From assembly GCF_024648825.1 (NCBI RefSeq), contig NZ_JANBBE010000001.1, forward strand, positions 124,001 to 188,000: a stretch of 64,000 bases of DNA. The letters are read 5' to 3'. The first letter of the stretch is position 1. The number at the start of each line of letters is the position of its first letter. The stretch is from Lentzea californiensis. Its GTDB lineage: Bacteria; Actinomycetota; Actinomycetes; Mycobacteriales; Pseudonocardiaceae. Shown in pieces: positions 35,145 through 43,600 of the stretch. Below the pieces are notes generated by a model. That model saw nothing but the letters and a program-made list of their open reading frames with translations, was not told the DNA's origin and did not search any database. The position numbers and the translations under genes were made by a program.

Positions 35145-36137
35145 GTGACAGACCACGTGCGCATCGGAGTGCTGGGCGCGGCCAGGATCGCGCCGTCCGC
35201 CGTCGTCCGCCCGGCCCGCTCCTCGACGGTCGCCGAGGTCGTGGCGGTCGCCGCGCGCTCGGCCGCCAAGGCCAAGGCGTTCGCCGACAAGCACGGCATC
35301 GCACGCGTGCACGACTCGTACGAAGACCTCCTGGCCGATCCGGCGGTCGACGCCGTCTACAACCCGCTGCCCAACGGCCTGCACGGCAAGTGGACGCTGG
35401 CCGCGCTGGAGGCGGGCAAGCACGTGCTGTGCGAGAAGCCGTTCACCGCGAACGCCGACGAAGCCGCGACCGTGGCCGAGGCCGCCGGCGCGTCCGGCCT
35501 GGTGGTGATGGAGGCGTTCCACTACCGCTACCACCCGCTGGCGATCCGCGTCGCCGAGATCGCGCGGTCCGGCGTGCTCGGCCCGTTGCGGCACGTCGAG
35601 GCCTCGGTCTGCTTCCCGCTGCCGATGTTCTCCGACATCCGTTACGACTACTCGCTCGCGGGCGGCGCGATGATGGACGCCGGCTGCTACGCCGTGCACA
35701 TGGCACGCCTGCTGGGCGGCGAAGAACCCGAGGTGCGGTCGGCGAAAGCGTTGCTGCGCGGGCCTTCCATCGACCGCGCGATGCGTGCCTCGCTGCGCTT
35801 CCCCTCCGGCCACACGGGTTCCGTGCACGCCTCGCTGTGGTCGTCGACGGCGCTCAAGCTGTCGATGAAGGCGATCGGCGAGAACGGCACGTTGAGCGTC
35901 TTCAACCCGCTCGGCCCGCACCTGGCGCACCGCTTGTCGTTGAGGCTCAAGGACAAGAAGTCGACGGAGACGTTCGGCAAGCGCCCGACCTACGCCTACC
36001 AGCTCGACGCGTTCACCGGCGCCGTGCTGCACGGCAAGCCGTTCCCGACGACCGCGGACGACGCGGTGAAGAACATGACGGTGATCGACTCGATCTACCG
36101 GGCGGCCGGGCTGCCGCTGCGCCGGCCGACTCCCTGA
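35145..36137 (+). CDS. Gfo/Idh/MocA family NAD(P)-dependent oxidoreductase
   Basis: The 330-residue protein from a GTG has the Rossmann start RIGVLGAARIAPSAVVRPA. EKPFTANADEA has the catalytic Lys of the EKP motif. A C-terminal alpha/beta domain begins at VMEAFHYRYHPLAIRV and contains YDYSLAGGAMMDAGCYAVHM, with the Asp and His used for sugar oxidation. It would oxidise or reduce a sugar, inositol or dihydrodiol-like substrate. Following 34 bp after the DinB-type gene, it may be co-transcribed. Confidence 0.9.
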   Translation: MTDHVRIGVLGAARIAPSAVVRPARSSTVAEVVAVAARSAAKAKAFADKHGIARVHDSYEDLLADPAVDAVYNPLPNGLHGKWTLAALEAGKHVLCEKPFTANADEAATVAEAAGASGLVVMEAFHYRYHPLAIRVAEIARSGVLGPLRHVEASVCFPLPMFSDIRYDYSLAGGAMMDAGCYAVHMARLLGGEEPEVRSAKALLRGPSIDRAMRASLRFPSGHTGSVHASLWSSTALKLSMKAIGENGTLSVFNPLGPHLAHRLSLRLKDKKSTETFGKRPTYAYQLDAFTGAVLHGKPFPTTADDAVKNMTVIDSIYRAAGLPLRRPTP

Positions 36138-36263
36138 CGAGGTCACGAACCGGTTCCGATGACCACCTGATCAGGGGGCTGCACAACCCGATCCGGGAGT
36201 ACAGATCCAGCCGGGTGACTCCGAAAAGTCTCTATAGCCAGTTGAGACGCGGAGGTACGAACG

Positions 36264-36461
36264 GTGACGATCGAACAGCGACCCGTCCAGCAGTGGTGTG
36301 AATCCCCGCTGGTCATCCTGGGTGTTTCGGGATCACTCGCCGTGTTGATCGGTGTGCTGCCACTGATGTGGAGCTTCAACCCGGCCCTCGCGACGGCGCT
36401 CGCCGCACTCCTGGTGGTGGCCTTCGCGATCACTGTGAAGTTCGCACCGAACCGCAAGTGA
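36264..36461 (+). CDS. Small membrane protein
   Basis: The 65-residue protein starts at a GTG with GCGGAGG upstream. Two hydrophobic segments (about residues 15-36 and 40-58) are followed by a short basic tail, KFAPNRK. There is no recognisable family. It lies 19 bp before a DUF1707-LiaF protein, and both are probably on one transcript. Confidence 0.7.
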   Translation: MTIEQRPVQQWCESPLVILGVSGSLAVLIGVLPLMWSFNPALATALAALLVVAFAITVKFAPNRK

Positions 36462-36480
36462 GAGCTTTAGACTCGATCGG

Positions 36481-37125
36481 GTGAGCGACGAGCTGGTACC
36501 CGCTGACCAGAGCCATATGCGTGCCTCGGACGCGGACCGGGAACGGATCGCGCAGGTGCTGCACAAGGCGACCGCCGAAGGCCGCCTCGACATCCACGAG
36601 CTGGACGAGCGGCTCGGGGCCGTCTACGCCGCGAAGACGTACGGCGAGCTCATCCCCATCACCGCGGACCTGGTGCTGAGCGGCCTGCCGCAGACCCCCG
36701 CCCTCCCGCAGTACCACCCGGCCGTGAGCGACCGCATCGGCGGCGAGCCGGGCAGCGCGGTGTCGGTGGCCTTCTGGTCGGGCGTCAACCGCAAGGGCGG
36801 CTGGGTCGTCCCCCGGATGCACAACGCCGTCGCGATCATGGGCGGCATCGAGATCGACCTGACGCACGCCAACTTCGCCGAGGCGGAGGTGACGATCAGC
36901 TGCTTCGCGTTCTGGGGCGGCGTGGAGATCCGGGTGCCCGACGACATCAACGTCAAGGTCGACGGGTTCGGGTTCATGGGCGCGTTCGAGGAACGGGTGC
37001 CGAGCCGCCGCCACATCCCCGGCGCGCCTACCGTGCGGATCACGGGGCTCGCGATCATGGGTGGCGTCGAGGTGAAGGGCCCGAAGAGGAAGAAGTCCAG
37101 CATCCTGCGGGAACTGCTCGACTGA
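36481..37125 (+). CDS. DUF1707 plus LiaF-like C-terminal domain protein
   Basis: The 214-residue protein has an N-terminal DUF1707 domain (residues 14-70: MRASDADRERIAQVLHKATA, LDERLGAVYAAKTYGEL), then a beta-rich domain like the C-terminal domain of LiaF/VraT. The repeats AIMGGIEIDL, CFAFWGGVEIRVP and LAIMGGVEVKG are the characteristic GG-V-E strands. LiaF proteins tune cell-wall-stress two-component systems, but this one has no membrane segment of its own. The ATG of the next gene overlaps its stop. Confidence 0.88.
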   Translation: MSDELVPADQSHMRASDADRERIAQVLHKATAEGRLDIHELDERLGAVYAAKTYGELIPITADLVLSGLPQTPALPQYHPAVSDRIGGEPGSAVSVAFWSGVNRKGGWVVPRMHNAVAIMGGIEIDLTHANFAEAEVTISCFAFWGGVEIRVPDDINVKVDGFGFMGAFEERVPSRRHIPGAPTVRITGLAIMGGVEVKGPKRKKSSILRELLD

Positions 37126-37439
37126 TGTTGCTGGCGGAGTTCGTCGAACTGGCGGAGATGGCCGGTGCGCGCATCTGGCTCAAGATGGACGGCGAACGGG
37201 CCACCCACCGCTGGACCGTGATCATCTCCAGCGAACAGGCCGACTTCCGGCACCGGCGCGACGTCAACCGCCTCGACCACGTGCTCAAGATCGTGCGTGA
37301 CGAGTTGGCGAAGCTGCCGGGCGACTGGTCCTGGCTGCACGAACCGATCGACGACCTGAACGAGGTCGCGGAGTTCTACGAGGAACGCGGCAGGGCCGGG
37401 GAGATCGTCATCATCGACCGGCCTGAACTGCTGCTCTGA
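37125..37439 (+). CDS. Hypothetical cytoplasmic protein
   Basis: The 104-residue acidic protein is coupled to the DUF1707-LiaF gene by a TGATG overlap. It begins MLLAEFVELAEMAGARIWLKM and contains HRWTVIISSEQADFRH and KIVRDELAKLPGDWSWLHEP, suggesting a compact alpha/beta fold. It has no signal or membrane segment, and I do not recognise a family. The coupling suggests a shared role with its upstream neighbour. Confidence 0.65.
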   Translation: MLLAEFVELAEMAGARIWLKMDGERATHRWTVIISSEQADFRHRRDVNRLDHVLKIVRDELAKLPGDWSWLHEPIDDLNEVAEFYEERGRAGEIVIIDRPELLL

Positions 37440-37509
37440 AGAACGACTTCCGCTGGGCGGCGTAGCCGGTTAACCTCCGGCGTCCGCTCGCCTCTCCCCC
37501 GCGAAGGTC

Positions 37510-37911
37510 ATGACGACTCCCTCTGACAGACCCGTGTTCGTTGATCCGAGTGGCCGCCGCCGCAAGGTGATGCGCATCGCCATGGGCGCAGTCGCCGTCG
37601 GCGTGCTGGCCTACCTGGTACTTCTCGTCATCGCGCTCGCCGGTGGCCCGGTGAACCCGACGACCCTGCTGCCCATCCCCGAGGCCGCGGAGCCCGCCGT
37701 CATCACCACGACGGACACCCCCGCTTCGTCACCCGATGCAACATCGTTGCCACGCAACGAAACCACCACCACGCCACCGGTCACCACCACGGCACGTCCC
37801 GTGGCAAGCACCACCACCACGACGACCACCACGGTCGAGAACGCCAACAAGCGGACCGATCCGCCTGGTGCGTCGAACCGGCCGAGCGAGCCCGGTCAGG
37901 GCAAGCCGTGA
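37510..37911 (+). CDS. Membrane-anchored Thr/Pro-rich protein
   Basis: The 133-residue protein has a short basic cytoplasmic start (SGRRRKVMR), one membrane helix (about residues 25-46, AMGAVAVGVLAYLVLLVIAL) and an outside region rich in Thr and Pro (TTTTPPVTTTARPV...TTTTTTTTV) that probably spans the wall. It overlaps the start of the NodB-GT2 fusion, so it is likely its partner in surface polysaccharide synthesis. Similar small proteins precede such fusions in related actinomycetes. Confidence 0.7.
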   Translation: MTTPSDRPVFVDPSGRRRKVMRIAMGAVAVGVLAYLVLLVIALAGGPVNPTTLLPIPEAAEPAVITTTDTPASSPDATSLPRNETTTTPPVTTTARPVASTTTTTTTTVENANKRTDPPGASNRPSEPGQGKP

Positions 37912-40070
37912 GGCCTCAGCCGCGCGCCCACTGGGTGCTGCTGGCGTTGGGCATGGTGGTGCTGCTCGGCGCGTTGTTGCTGGACACGTTCGTGGTCGGC
38001 CGCGTCGGTCAGGGCGCCCAGCCGACGGCGGGACCCTCCGGGACGGTGCCGGAGACCGTGCACCAGGGCGGTCCGCTGGTCGGGGACACGGGCTCCGGGC
38101 TCAGCTCGCGCACGACGCCGGACCGCACGGTGGTGCTGACGTTCGACGACGGCCCCGACCCCGAGTGGACGCCGAAGGTCCTCGACGTGCTGCGGCGCAA
38201 CGAGGTCAAGGCCACCTTCTTCGTGACGGGCGCGAACGCCGCGCAGCACCAGGACGTGCTGGAACGCGTCCACGCCGAGGGTCACGAGGTGGGGCTGCAC
38301 ACCTTCACCCACGTCGACCTGGGCAAGGTCGGCGACACCCGCGCCCGCGTCGAACTGGGGCAGACCGGGCTCGTCGTGGCGAGCGGCACCGGCGAGTTCA
38401 GCCGGCTCGTGCGGCCGCCGTACTCGAACCGGCCGGACGCGGTCGACGACGAGGACCTGGCCGGCATCGAGCGGATCACGGCGGCCGGCAACCTCGTGCT
38501 GCTCTCCGACCTCGACAGCGAGGACTGGCGCACACCCGGCGCGGACGCCATCGCCGCGAACTCCACGCCGAAGGACGACAAGGGCGCCGTGGTGCTGATG
38601 CACGACGGCGGTGGGGACCGGTCGCAAACCGTTGCGGCGCTGGAGAAGCTGATCCCGAGCCTGAAGGAGCGCGGGTTCGCGTTCCAGACCGCCCGTGACG
38701 CGTTCGGCGTGCCGCAGGCCACCCGTCCGGCGACGGCGACCGAACGCGCCGAGGGCACCGCCGTGTCCCTCGCCGTGCGGTTCTCGCGGTTCGTCACGGA
38801 ACTGCTGACGTGGCTCGTCGTGATCTCCAGCGTGCTGGCGCTCGCCCGCGCGGCGGTGCTGCTGGTGACGACCGCGATCCACGCGCGGCGAAAGCCCGGC
38901 AAGCACGCGCCGCGGTTGCGGCCGCAGATGGTGACCGTTCTGGTCCCCGCGTACAACGAGGAGGCCGGCGTCGAGGCGACCGTCCGCACGATCCTGTCCA
39001 GCACCTGGCCCGTGCACGTGATCGTGATCGACGACGGCTCGACCGACCGCACGTCCGAGGTGGTCGAGAGCCTGCGGCTGCCCAACGTCTCGCTGGTGCG
39101 CCAGCGCAACGCCGGCAAGGCGGCGGCGCTCAACACCGGTCTGCGGCACACCCGCACCGAGCTCGTCGTGATGGTCGACGGCGACACGGTGCTGGAACCG
39201 GAGACCGTCGCGAACCTCGTACAGCCCTTCGCCGACCACGAGGTGGGTGCGGTCTCGGGCAACGCCAAGGTGGGCAACAGGTCCGGCCTGCTCGGGCGCT
39301 GGCAGCACATCGAGTACGTGATCGGCTTCAACCTCGACCGGCGGATGTACGACGTCATGCAGTGCATGCCGACGGTGCCGGGCGCGGTCGGCGGCTTCCG
39401 GGTGGAGGCGTTGCGCGAGGTCGGCGGCGTCCCGGAGGACACGCTGGCCGAGGACACCGACCTGACGATGGCGCTGGAACGGGCCGGGTGGTCGGCGGTC
39501 TACGAAGAGTCCGCACGGGCGTGGACGGAGGCACCGGCCAGCCTCGGGCAGCTGTGGCGGCAGCGTTATCGCTGGTGCTACGGCACGTTGCAGGCGATGT
39601 GGAAGCACCGCGGCGCGATCTTCGAACGCGGCCTCGGCGGCAAACTCGGCCGCCGCGCGCTGCCCTACCTCTTCCTCTACCAGGTGGCGCTGCCGATGCT
39701 CGCGCCCGCGATCGACGTGTTCGCGGTGCTGAGCCTGTGGACCGATCCGGTGGCCGGCGCGCTCGCGTGGCTCGGGTTCCTGGTGCTGCAGCTGATCCCC
39801 GCGGTGATCGCGTTCCGGCTCGACGGCGAACGGCTGCGGCCGCTGTGGGCCGTCGCGCTCCAGCCGATCGTCTACCGGCAGCTCATGTACCTGGTCGTGA
39901 TCCAGTCGGTGATCACCGCGCTGGCCGGTGCGGTGCTGCCGTGGCAGAAGCTCAAGCGCACGGGCAGCGCCGCCCAGGACGCACCGGAAATCGACGAGCG
40001 AACTGTGCCGCTCAACCGTGTTGACCTGCGGAAATCGCCTCACTTAGGACGGGCGTCCCATTCCGCTTAG
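37908..40070 (+). CDS. Polysaccharide deacetylase (NodB)-glycosyltransferase 2 fusion
   Basis: The 720-residue membrane protein starts with a helix at about residues 8-26. An extracellular NodB domain (residues 75-265) follows: TFDDGPD (catalytic Asp and metal Asp), HTFTH (metal His pair), RPPYSN and LMHDGGG. A second helix at about 290-325 leads to a cytoplasmic GT2 domain with TVLVPAYNEE, VIDDGSTDRT, DGDTVLEP, EDTDLT and RQRYRW (the processive QxxRW motif). C-terminal helices complete it. This layout matches synthase-deacetylase enzymes that polymerise and deacetylate hexosamine polymers. It overlaps the small anchor protein by 4 bp. Confidence 0.93.
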   Translation: MRPQPRAHWVLLALGMVVLLGALLLDTFVVGRVGQGAQPTAGPSGTVPETVHQGGPLVGDTGSGLSSRTTPDRTVVLTFDDGPDPEWTPKVLDVLRRNEVKATFFVTGANAAQHQDVLERVHAEGHEVGLHTFTHVDLGKVGDTRARVELGQTGLVVASGTGEFSRLVRPPYSNRPDAVDDEDLAGIERITAAGNLVLLSDLDSEDWRTPGADAIAANSTPKDDKGAVVLMHDGGGDRSQTVAALEKLIPSLKERGFAFQTARDAFGVPQATRPATATERAEGTAVSLAVRFSRFVTELLTWLVVISSVLALARAAVLLVTTAIHARRKPGKHAPRLRPQMVTVLVPAYNEEAGVEATVRTILSSTWPVHVIVIDDGSTDRTSEVVESLRLPNVSLVRQRNAGKAAALNTGLRHTRTELVVMVDGDTVLEPETVANLVQPFADHEVGAVSGNAKVGNRSGLLGRWQHIEYVIGFNLDRRMYDVMQCMPTVPGAVGGFRVEALREVGGVPEDTLAEDTDLTMALERAGWSAVYEESARAWTEAPASLGQLWRQRYRWCYGTLQAMWKHRGAIFERGLGGKLGRRALPYLFLYQVALPMLAPAIDVFAVLSLWTDPVAGALAWLGFLVLQLIPAVIAFRLDGERLRPLWAVALQPIVYRQLMYLVVIQSVITALAGAVLPWQKLKRTGSAAQDAPEIDERTVPLNRVDLRKSPHLGRASHSA

Positions 40071-40080
40071 ACTCCAGGAC

Positions 40081-41037
40081 ATGGCTGCTCCAACGACACT
40101 GCCGTCGGCCCTGGCTGACGCCGTGCGCGACGAATCGTCGCTGCGGCGTTTCCTGCACGGGCTCCCCGGCGTCGACCAGGTCGGCGTCGAGCAACGAGCC
40201 GCGGGCCTCGGCACGCGGAGCATCAAGAAGGCCTCCAAGCTGCACGCCATCGACCTGGCGATCAGCATGGTCGACCTCACCACGCTCGAAGGCGCGGACA
40301 CGCACGGCAAGGTGCGCTCGCTCGCCGCGAAGGCCCGCAGGCCCGACCCCGACCGGCCCGACGTGCCGAAGGTCGCCGCTGTCTGCGTGTACCCGGACAT
40401 GGTGAAGACGGCTGCCGACGACCTGGTGGGCACGGGCATCAACGTCGCCAGCGTCGCGACCGCGTTCCCCAGTGGCCGCAGCACGATGGACATCAAGCTG
40501 GCCGACACGCGGTTCGCCGTCGAGCAGGGCGCGGCCGAGGTCGACATGGTGATCGACCGCGGCGCGTTCCTCAGCGGCCGGTACGGGCAGGTGTTCGAGG
40601 AGATCGTCAAGATCAAGGAAGCCTGCGGCGACGCGCACCTCAAGGTCATCCTCGAGACCGGCGAGCTCGTGACGTACGACAACGTGCGCCGCGCGTCGTG
40701 GCTCGCGCTGCTGGCCGGTGGCGACTTCATCAAGACGTCGACCGGCAAGGTGCAGCCCGCCGCGACGCTGCCGGTGACGCACGTGATGCTGCAGGCCGTG
40801 CGGGACTGGAAGGAACAGACCGGTGAACTGCGCGGGGTCAAGCCCGCCGGTGGCATCCGCACGACCAAGGACGCGATCAAGTACCTGGTGGCCGTGCACG
40901 AGGTGGCCGGTCCGGAGTGGCTCGACCCGAACCTGTTCCGGTTCGGCGCGTCGACGTTGCTCAACGACCTGCTCATGCAGCGTCGGACCCAGTTGGACGG
41001 CCACTACAGCGGCCCGGACTACGTGACGGTGGACTGA
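40081..41037 (+). CDS. deoC: Deoxyribose-phosphate aldolase
   Basis: This class I aldolase splits 2-deoxyribose-5-phosphate into acetaldehyde and glyceraldehyde-3-phosphate. Schiff-base Lys218 is in DFIKTSTGK, and KVILETGEL and CVYPDMV are further family signatures. At 318 residues it is longer than the E. coli enzyme, mainly because of an N-terminal extension of about 60 residues, a form found with ALDH genes in actinobacteria. The two ALDH genes follow at once and could oxidise the acetaldehyde. Confidence 0.95.
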   Translation: MAAPTTLPSALADAVRDESSLRRFLHGLPGVDQVGVEQRAAGLGTRSIKKASKLHAIDLAISMVDLTTLEGADTHGKVRSLAAKARRPDPDRPDVPKVAAVCVYPDMVKTAADDLVGTGINVASVATAFPSGRSTMDIKLADTRFAVEQGAAEVDMVIDRGAFLSGRYGQVFEEIVKIKEACGDAHLKVILETGELVTYDNVRRASWLALLAGGDFIKTSTGKVQPAATLPVTHVMLQAVRDWKEQTGELRGVKPAGGIRTTKDAIKYLVAVHEVAGPEWLDPNLFRFGASTLLNDLLMQRRTQLDGHYSGPDYVTVD

Positions 41038-41041
41038 AGAC

Positions 41042-42469
41042 ATGTGGGAATACGCCCCCGCGCCCGAGTCGCGGGACATCGCGAACCTCAAGCCGAACTA
41101 CCGGATGTTCGTCGACGGCAAGTTCGTCGAGGGCTCCGGCGAGCCGCTCAAGACCATCAACCCCGCCACCGAGGAGGTGCTCGCGGAGGTCTCGACGGCG
41201 AGCGAGTCCGATGTGGACACCGCGGTCAAGGCCGCGCGCAGGGCCTACGACCGCGTGTGGTCGAAGATGCCCGGGTCCGAGCGGGCCAAGTACATCTACC
41301 GGATCGCGCGGCAGATCCAGGAACGCGGCCGTGAGCTCGCGGTGCTGGAGTCGCTCGACAACGGCAAGCCGATCAAGGAGTCGCGCGACGTCGACATCCC
41401 GACGGCGGCCTCGCACTTCTTCTACCACGCGGGCTGGGCGGACAAGCTCGGCTACGCGGGCTACGGGCCGGACCCGAAGCCGCTGGGCGTCGCGGGCCAG
41501 GTGATCCCGTGGAACTTCCCGCTGCTGATGGCGGCGTGGAAGATCGCGCCGGCGCTGGCGTGCGGCAACACCGTCGTGCTCAAGCCCGCCGAGACCACGC
41601 CGCTCACGGCGCTGGTGCTCGCGGACATCATCCAGCAGTGCGACCTGCCGCCGGGTGTCGTCAACATCATCCCCGGTGCCGGTGACGTCGGTGCCGCGCT
41701 CGTGGGCCATGAAGACGTCGACAAGGTCGCCTTCACCGGCTCGACCGACGTCGGCAAGGTCATCCAGGGGCAGCTCGCGGGCACGTCGAAGAAGCTCACG
41801 CTGGAACTGGGCGGCAAGGCCGCGAACATCGTGTTCGACGACGCCCCGCTCGACCAGGCCGTCGAGGGCATCGTCAACGGCATCTTCTTCAACCAGGGCC
41901 ACGTCTGCTGCGCCGGGTCCCGCCTCCTCGTGCAGGAGTCCATCGCCGACGAGCTGGTCGAGAAGCTGCACGCGCGCGTCAGCACGCTCAGGGTCGGCGA
42001 CCCGCTGGACAAGAACACCGACGTCGGCGCGATCAACTCGCGCGAGCAGCTCACCAAGATCAAGGAGCTGACCGAGTCGGGCGAGGCCGAGGGCGCGACC
42101 CGCTGGACGTCGGAGTGCCCGTTGCCGGACAAGGGTTTCTTCTTCGCCCCGACCGTCTTCTCCGGGGTGTCGCAGGCGATGCGCATCGCCCGCGAGGAGA
42201 TCTTCGGCCCGGTCCTGTCCGTCCTGACCTTCCGCACGCCGGAAGAGGCCGTGGCCAAGGCGAACAACACGCCGTACGGCCTGTCCGCCGGTGTCTGGAC
42301 CGAGAAGGGCTCGCGCATTCTCTGGATGGCACAACGCATGCGCGCCGGCGTCGTCTGGTCCAACACGTTCAACCGCTTCGACCCGACCGCCCCGTTCGGC
42401 GGTTACCAGGAGTCGGGCTTCGGCCGTGAGGGCGGCCGCACCGGTCTGGAGGCCTACCTCGATGTCTGA
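41042..42469 (+). CDS. Aldehyde dehydrogenase, complete
   Basis: The 475-residue NAD(P)-dependent enzyme has the catalytic general base Glu255 in LTLELGGK and nucleophile Cys289 in GHVCCAGSR. PWNFP and FTGSTDVG are cofactor-binding motifs, and an EEIFGPVL signature is present near the C-terminus. It starts four bases after the deoC stop. With the truncated second ALDH gene that overlaps its end, it looks like the catalytic half of a split ALDH16-type enzyme. Acetaldehyde from DeoC is the obvious candidate substrate by context. Confidence 0.93.
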   Translation: MWEYAPAPESRDIANLKPNYRMFVDGKFVEGSGEPLKTINPATEEVLAEVSTASESDVDTAVKAARRAYDRVWSKMPGSERAKYIYRIARQIQERGRELAVLESLDNGKPIKESRDVDIPTAASHFFYHAGWADKLGYAGYGPDPKPLGVAGQVIPWNFPLLMAAWKIAPALACGNTVVLKPAETTPLTALVLADIIQQCDLPPGVVNIIPGAGDVGAALVGHEDVDKVAFTGSTDVGKVIQGQLAGTSKKLTLELGGKAANIVFDDAPLDQAVEGIVNGIFFNQGHVCCAGSRLLVQESIADELVEKLHARVSTLRVGDPLDKNTDVGAINSREQLTKIKELTESGEAEGATRWTSECPLPDKGFFFAPTVFSGVSQAMRIAREEIFGPVLSVLTFRTPEEAVAKANNTPYGLSAGVWTEKGSRILWMAQRMRAGVVWSNTFNRFDPTAPFGGYQESGFGREGGRTGLEAYLDV

Positions 42470-43325
42470 TCGCATCACGGTCGCGAAGACCTACAAGCTC
42501 TACATCGGCGGCAAGTTCCCGCGCTCCGAGTCGGGTCGCAGCTACCCGGTGACGGACGCGAAGGGCACGTTCCTCGCGAACGCCGCCCACGGCTCCCGCA
42601 AGGACGCGCGGGACGCGGTCTCCGCCGCCCGCAAGGCCTTCGCGGGCTGGTCCGGCACCACGGCCTACAACCGGGGCCAGGTCCTGTACCGCGTGGCCGA
42701 GGTCCTCGAAGGCCGCCGCGAGCAGTTCATCGCGGAGGTCGCCACCTCGGAGGGCGTCGCGGCGAAGAAGGCGCAGTCCCTCGTGGACACCGCCATCGAC
42801 CGCTGGGTCTGGTACGCGGGCTGGACCGACAAGATCGCGGCCGTGCTGGGTTCCTCGAACCCGGTGGCGGGCCCGTACTTCTCGTTCTCCACCCCGGAAC
42901 CGACGGGCGTGGTCGCCGTGCTGGCCCCGCAGCAGTCGTCGTTGCTGGGCCTGATCTCGGTGATCGCACCGGTGATCGCGTCGGGCAACACCTGCGTGGT
43001 CATCACCTCGCAGGACCGCCCGCTCCCCGCCATCACGCTGTCCGAGGTGCTGGCCACGAGTGACGTGCCCGGTGGCGTGGTCAACATCATCACCGGCCGC
43101 ACCGCGGAGATCGCGCCGTGGCTGGCCTCGCACGGCGACGTGAACGCGCTGGACCTGACCGGTGCGCCGGAGTCGATCCGCGCGGACCTGGAGCGGGCGG
43201 CGGCGGGCACCGTGAAGCGCGTGCTGCGCAACAAGCCCAGCGAGGACTTCGCGGTCACGCCGGACATGTCCCGCCTGCGCGCGTTCCTGGAGACGAAGAC
43301 GGTCTGGCACCCGATGGGTGTCTAG
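42462..43325 (+). CDS. Truncated aldehyde dehydrogenase-like protein without catalytic residues
   Basis: The 287-residue protein overlaps the previous gene by 8 bp (atgtctga). It keeps the ALDH N-terminal NAD-binding half (YKLYIGGKFPRSESGRSYPV, GPYFSFSTPEPTGVVAVLAP, PGGVVNIITG), but where the catalytic Glu and Cys would follow it ends with a short divergent tail, RLRAFLETKTVWHPMGV. The reading frame is clean and codon use matches its neighbour, so it is a maintained gene, not a fresh deletion. It probably forms a non-catalytic subunit with the upstream ALDH. Confidence 0.85.
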   Translation: MSDRITVAKTYKLYIGGKFPRSESGRSYPVTDAKGTFLANAAHGSRKDARDAVSAARKAFAGWSGTTAYNRGQVLYRVAEVLEGRREQFIAEVATSEGVAAKKAQSLVDTAIDRWVWYAGWTDKIAAVLGSSNPVAGPYFSFSTPEPTGVVAVLAPQQSSLLGLISVIAPVIASGNTCVVITSQDRPLPAITLSEVLATSDVPGGVVNIITGRTAEIAPWLASHGDVNALDLTGAPESIRADLERAAAGTVKRVLRNKPSEDFAVTPDMSRLRAFLETKTVWHPMGV

Positions 43326-43334
43326 TGCCGTGAA

Positions 43335-43389
43335 GTTGATGAGGGGAGCTTTCATGAACCTCAGGTTTATGAAAGCTCCCCTCATCAAC
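43335..43389. repeat. 55-bp palindromic element, copy 2 (terminator between convergent genes)
   Basis: Arms 43335-43359 and 43365-43389 (25 nt) pair fully except for one G-T pair, around loop ctcag. The right arm is identical to that of copy 1 at 11223-11277, and the left arm differs at one base. The stop codon of the minus-strand HhH gene (43385-43387) lies inside the right arm. Confidence 0.9.
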
Positions 43390-43600
43390 AAGCGGTGTCG
43401 GCGGCGTAGGCCTTGCCCTGCGCCGCCAGCTCCTCCCCCAGGATCCTGACGGCCTTCGGCCCGACGCCGTGGATCTGCAGCAGCGCCTTCGCCGGCACCT
43501 TCGTCAGCGAGTCGTACGTCGTGTAGCCGTTCGCGACCAGCTCGCGGTTGGCGACCTTGCCGATGGCGCGCGGGAACTCGGATCCCGGCTGCTCGCTCAC
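43385..43600 (-). CDS. Small helix-hairpin-helix protein in a two-component operon
   Basis: The 71-residue protein from a GTG overlaps the response regulator's stop (GTGA). It has the HhH pattern FPRAIGKVANRELVANGYTT and LLQIHGVGPKAVRILGEELA, similar to the DNA-binding HhH of polymerase or RNA polymerase alpha C-terminal domains. It could bind DNA non-specifically or contact the response regulator. It is the last gene of the histidine kinase-response regulator operon. A longer frame to 43630 exists, but it would overlap the regulator more deeply. Confidence 0.75.
   Translation of the reverse strand: MSEQPGSEFPRAIGKVANRELVANGYTTYDSLTKVPAKALLQIHGVGPKAVRILGEELAAQGKAYAADTAC

Noticed and set aside
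37896..40043. A 715-codon minus-strand frame antisense to the NodB-GT2 gene
   Set aside because: The plus strand carries all NodB and GT2 motifs. The minus frame is His/Arg/Asp-rich with no domain, a mirror of the plus codon bias.
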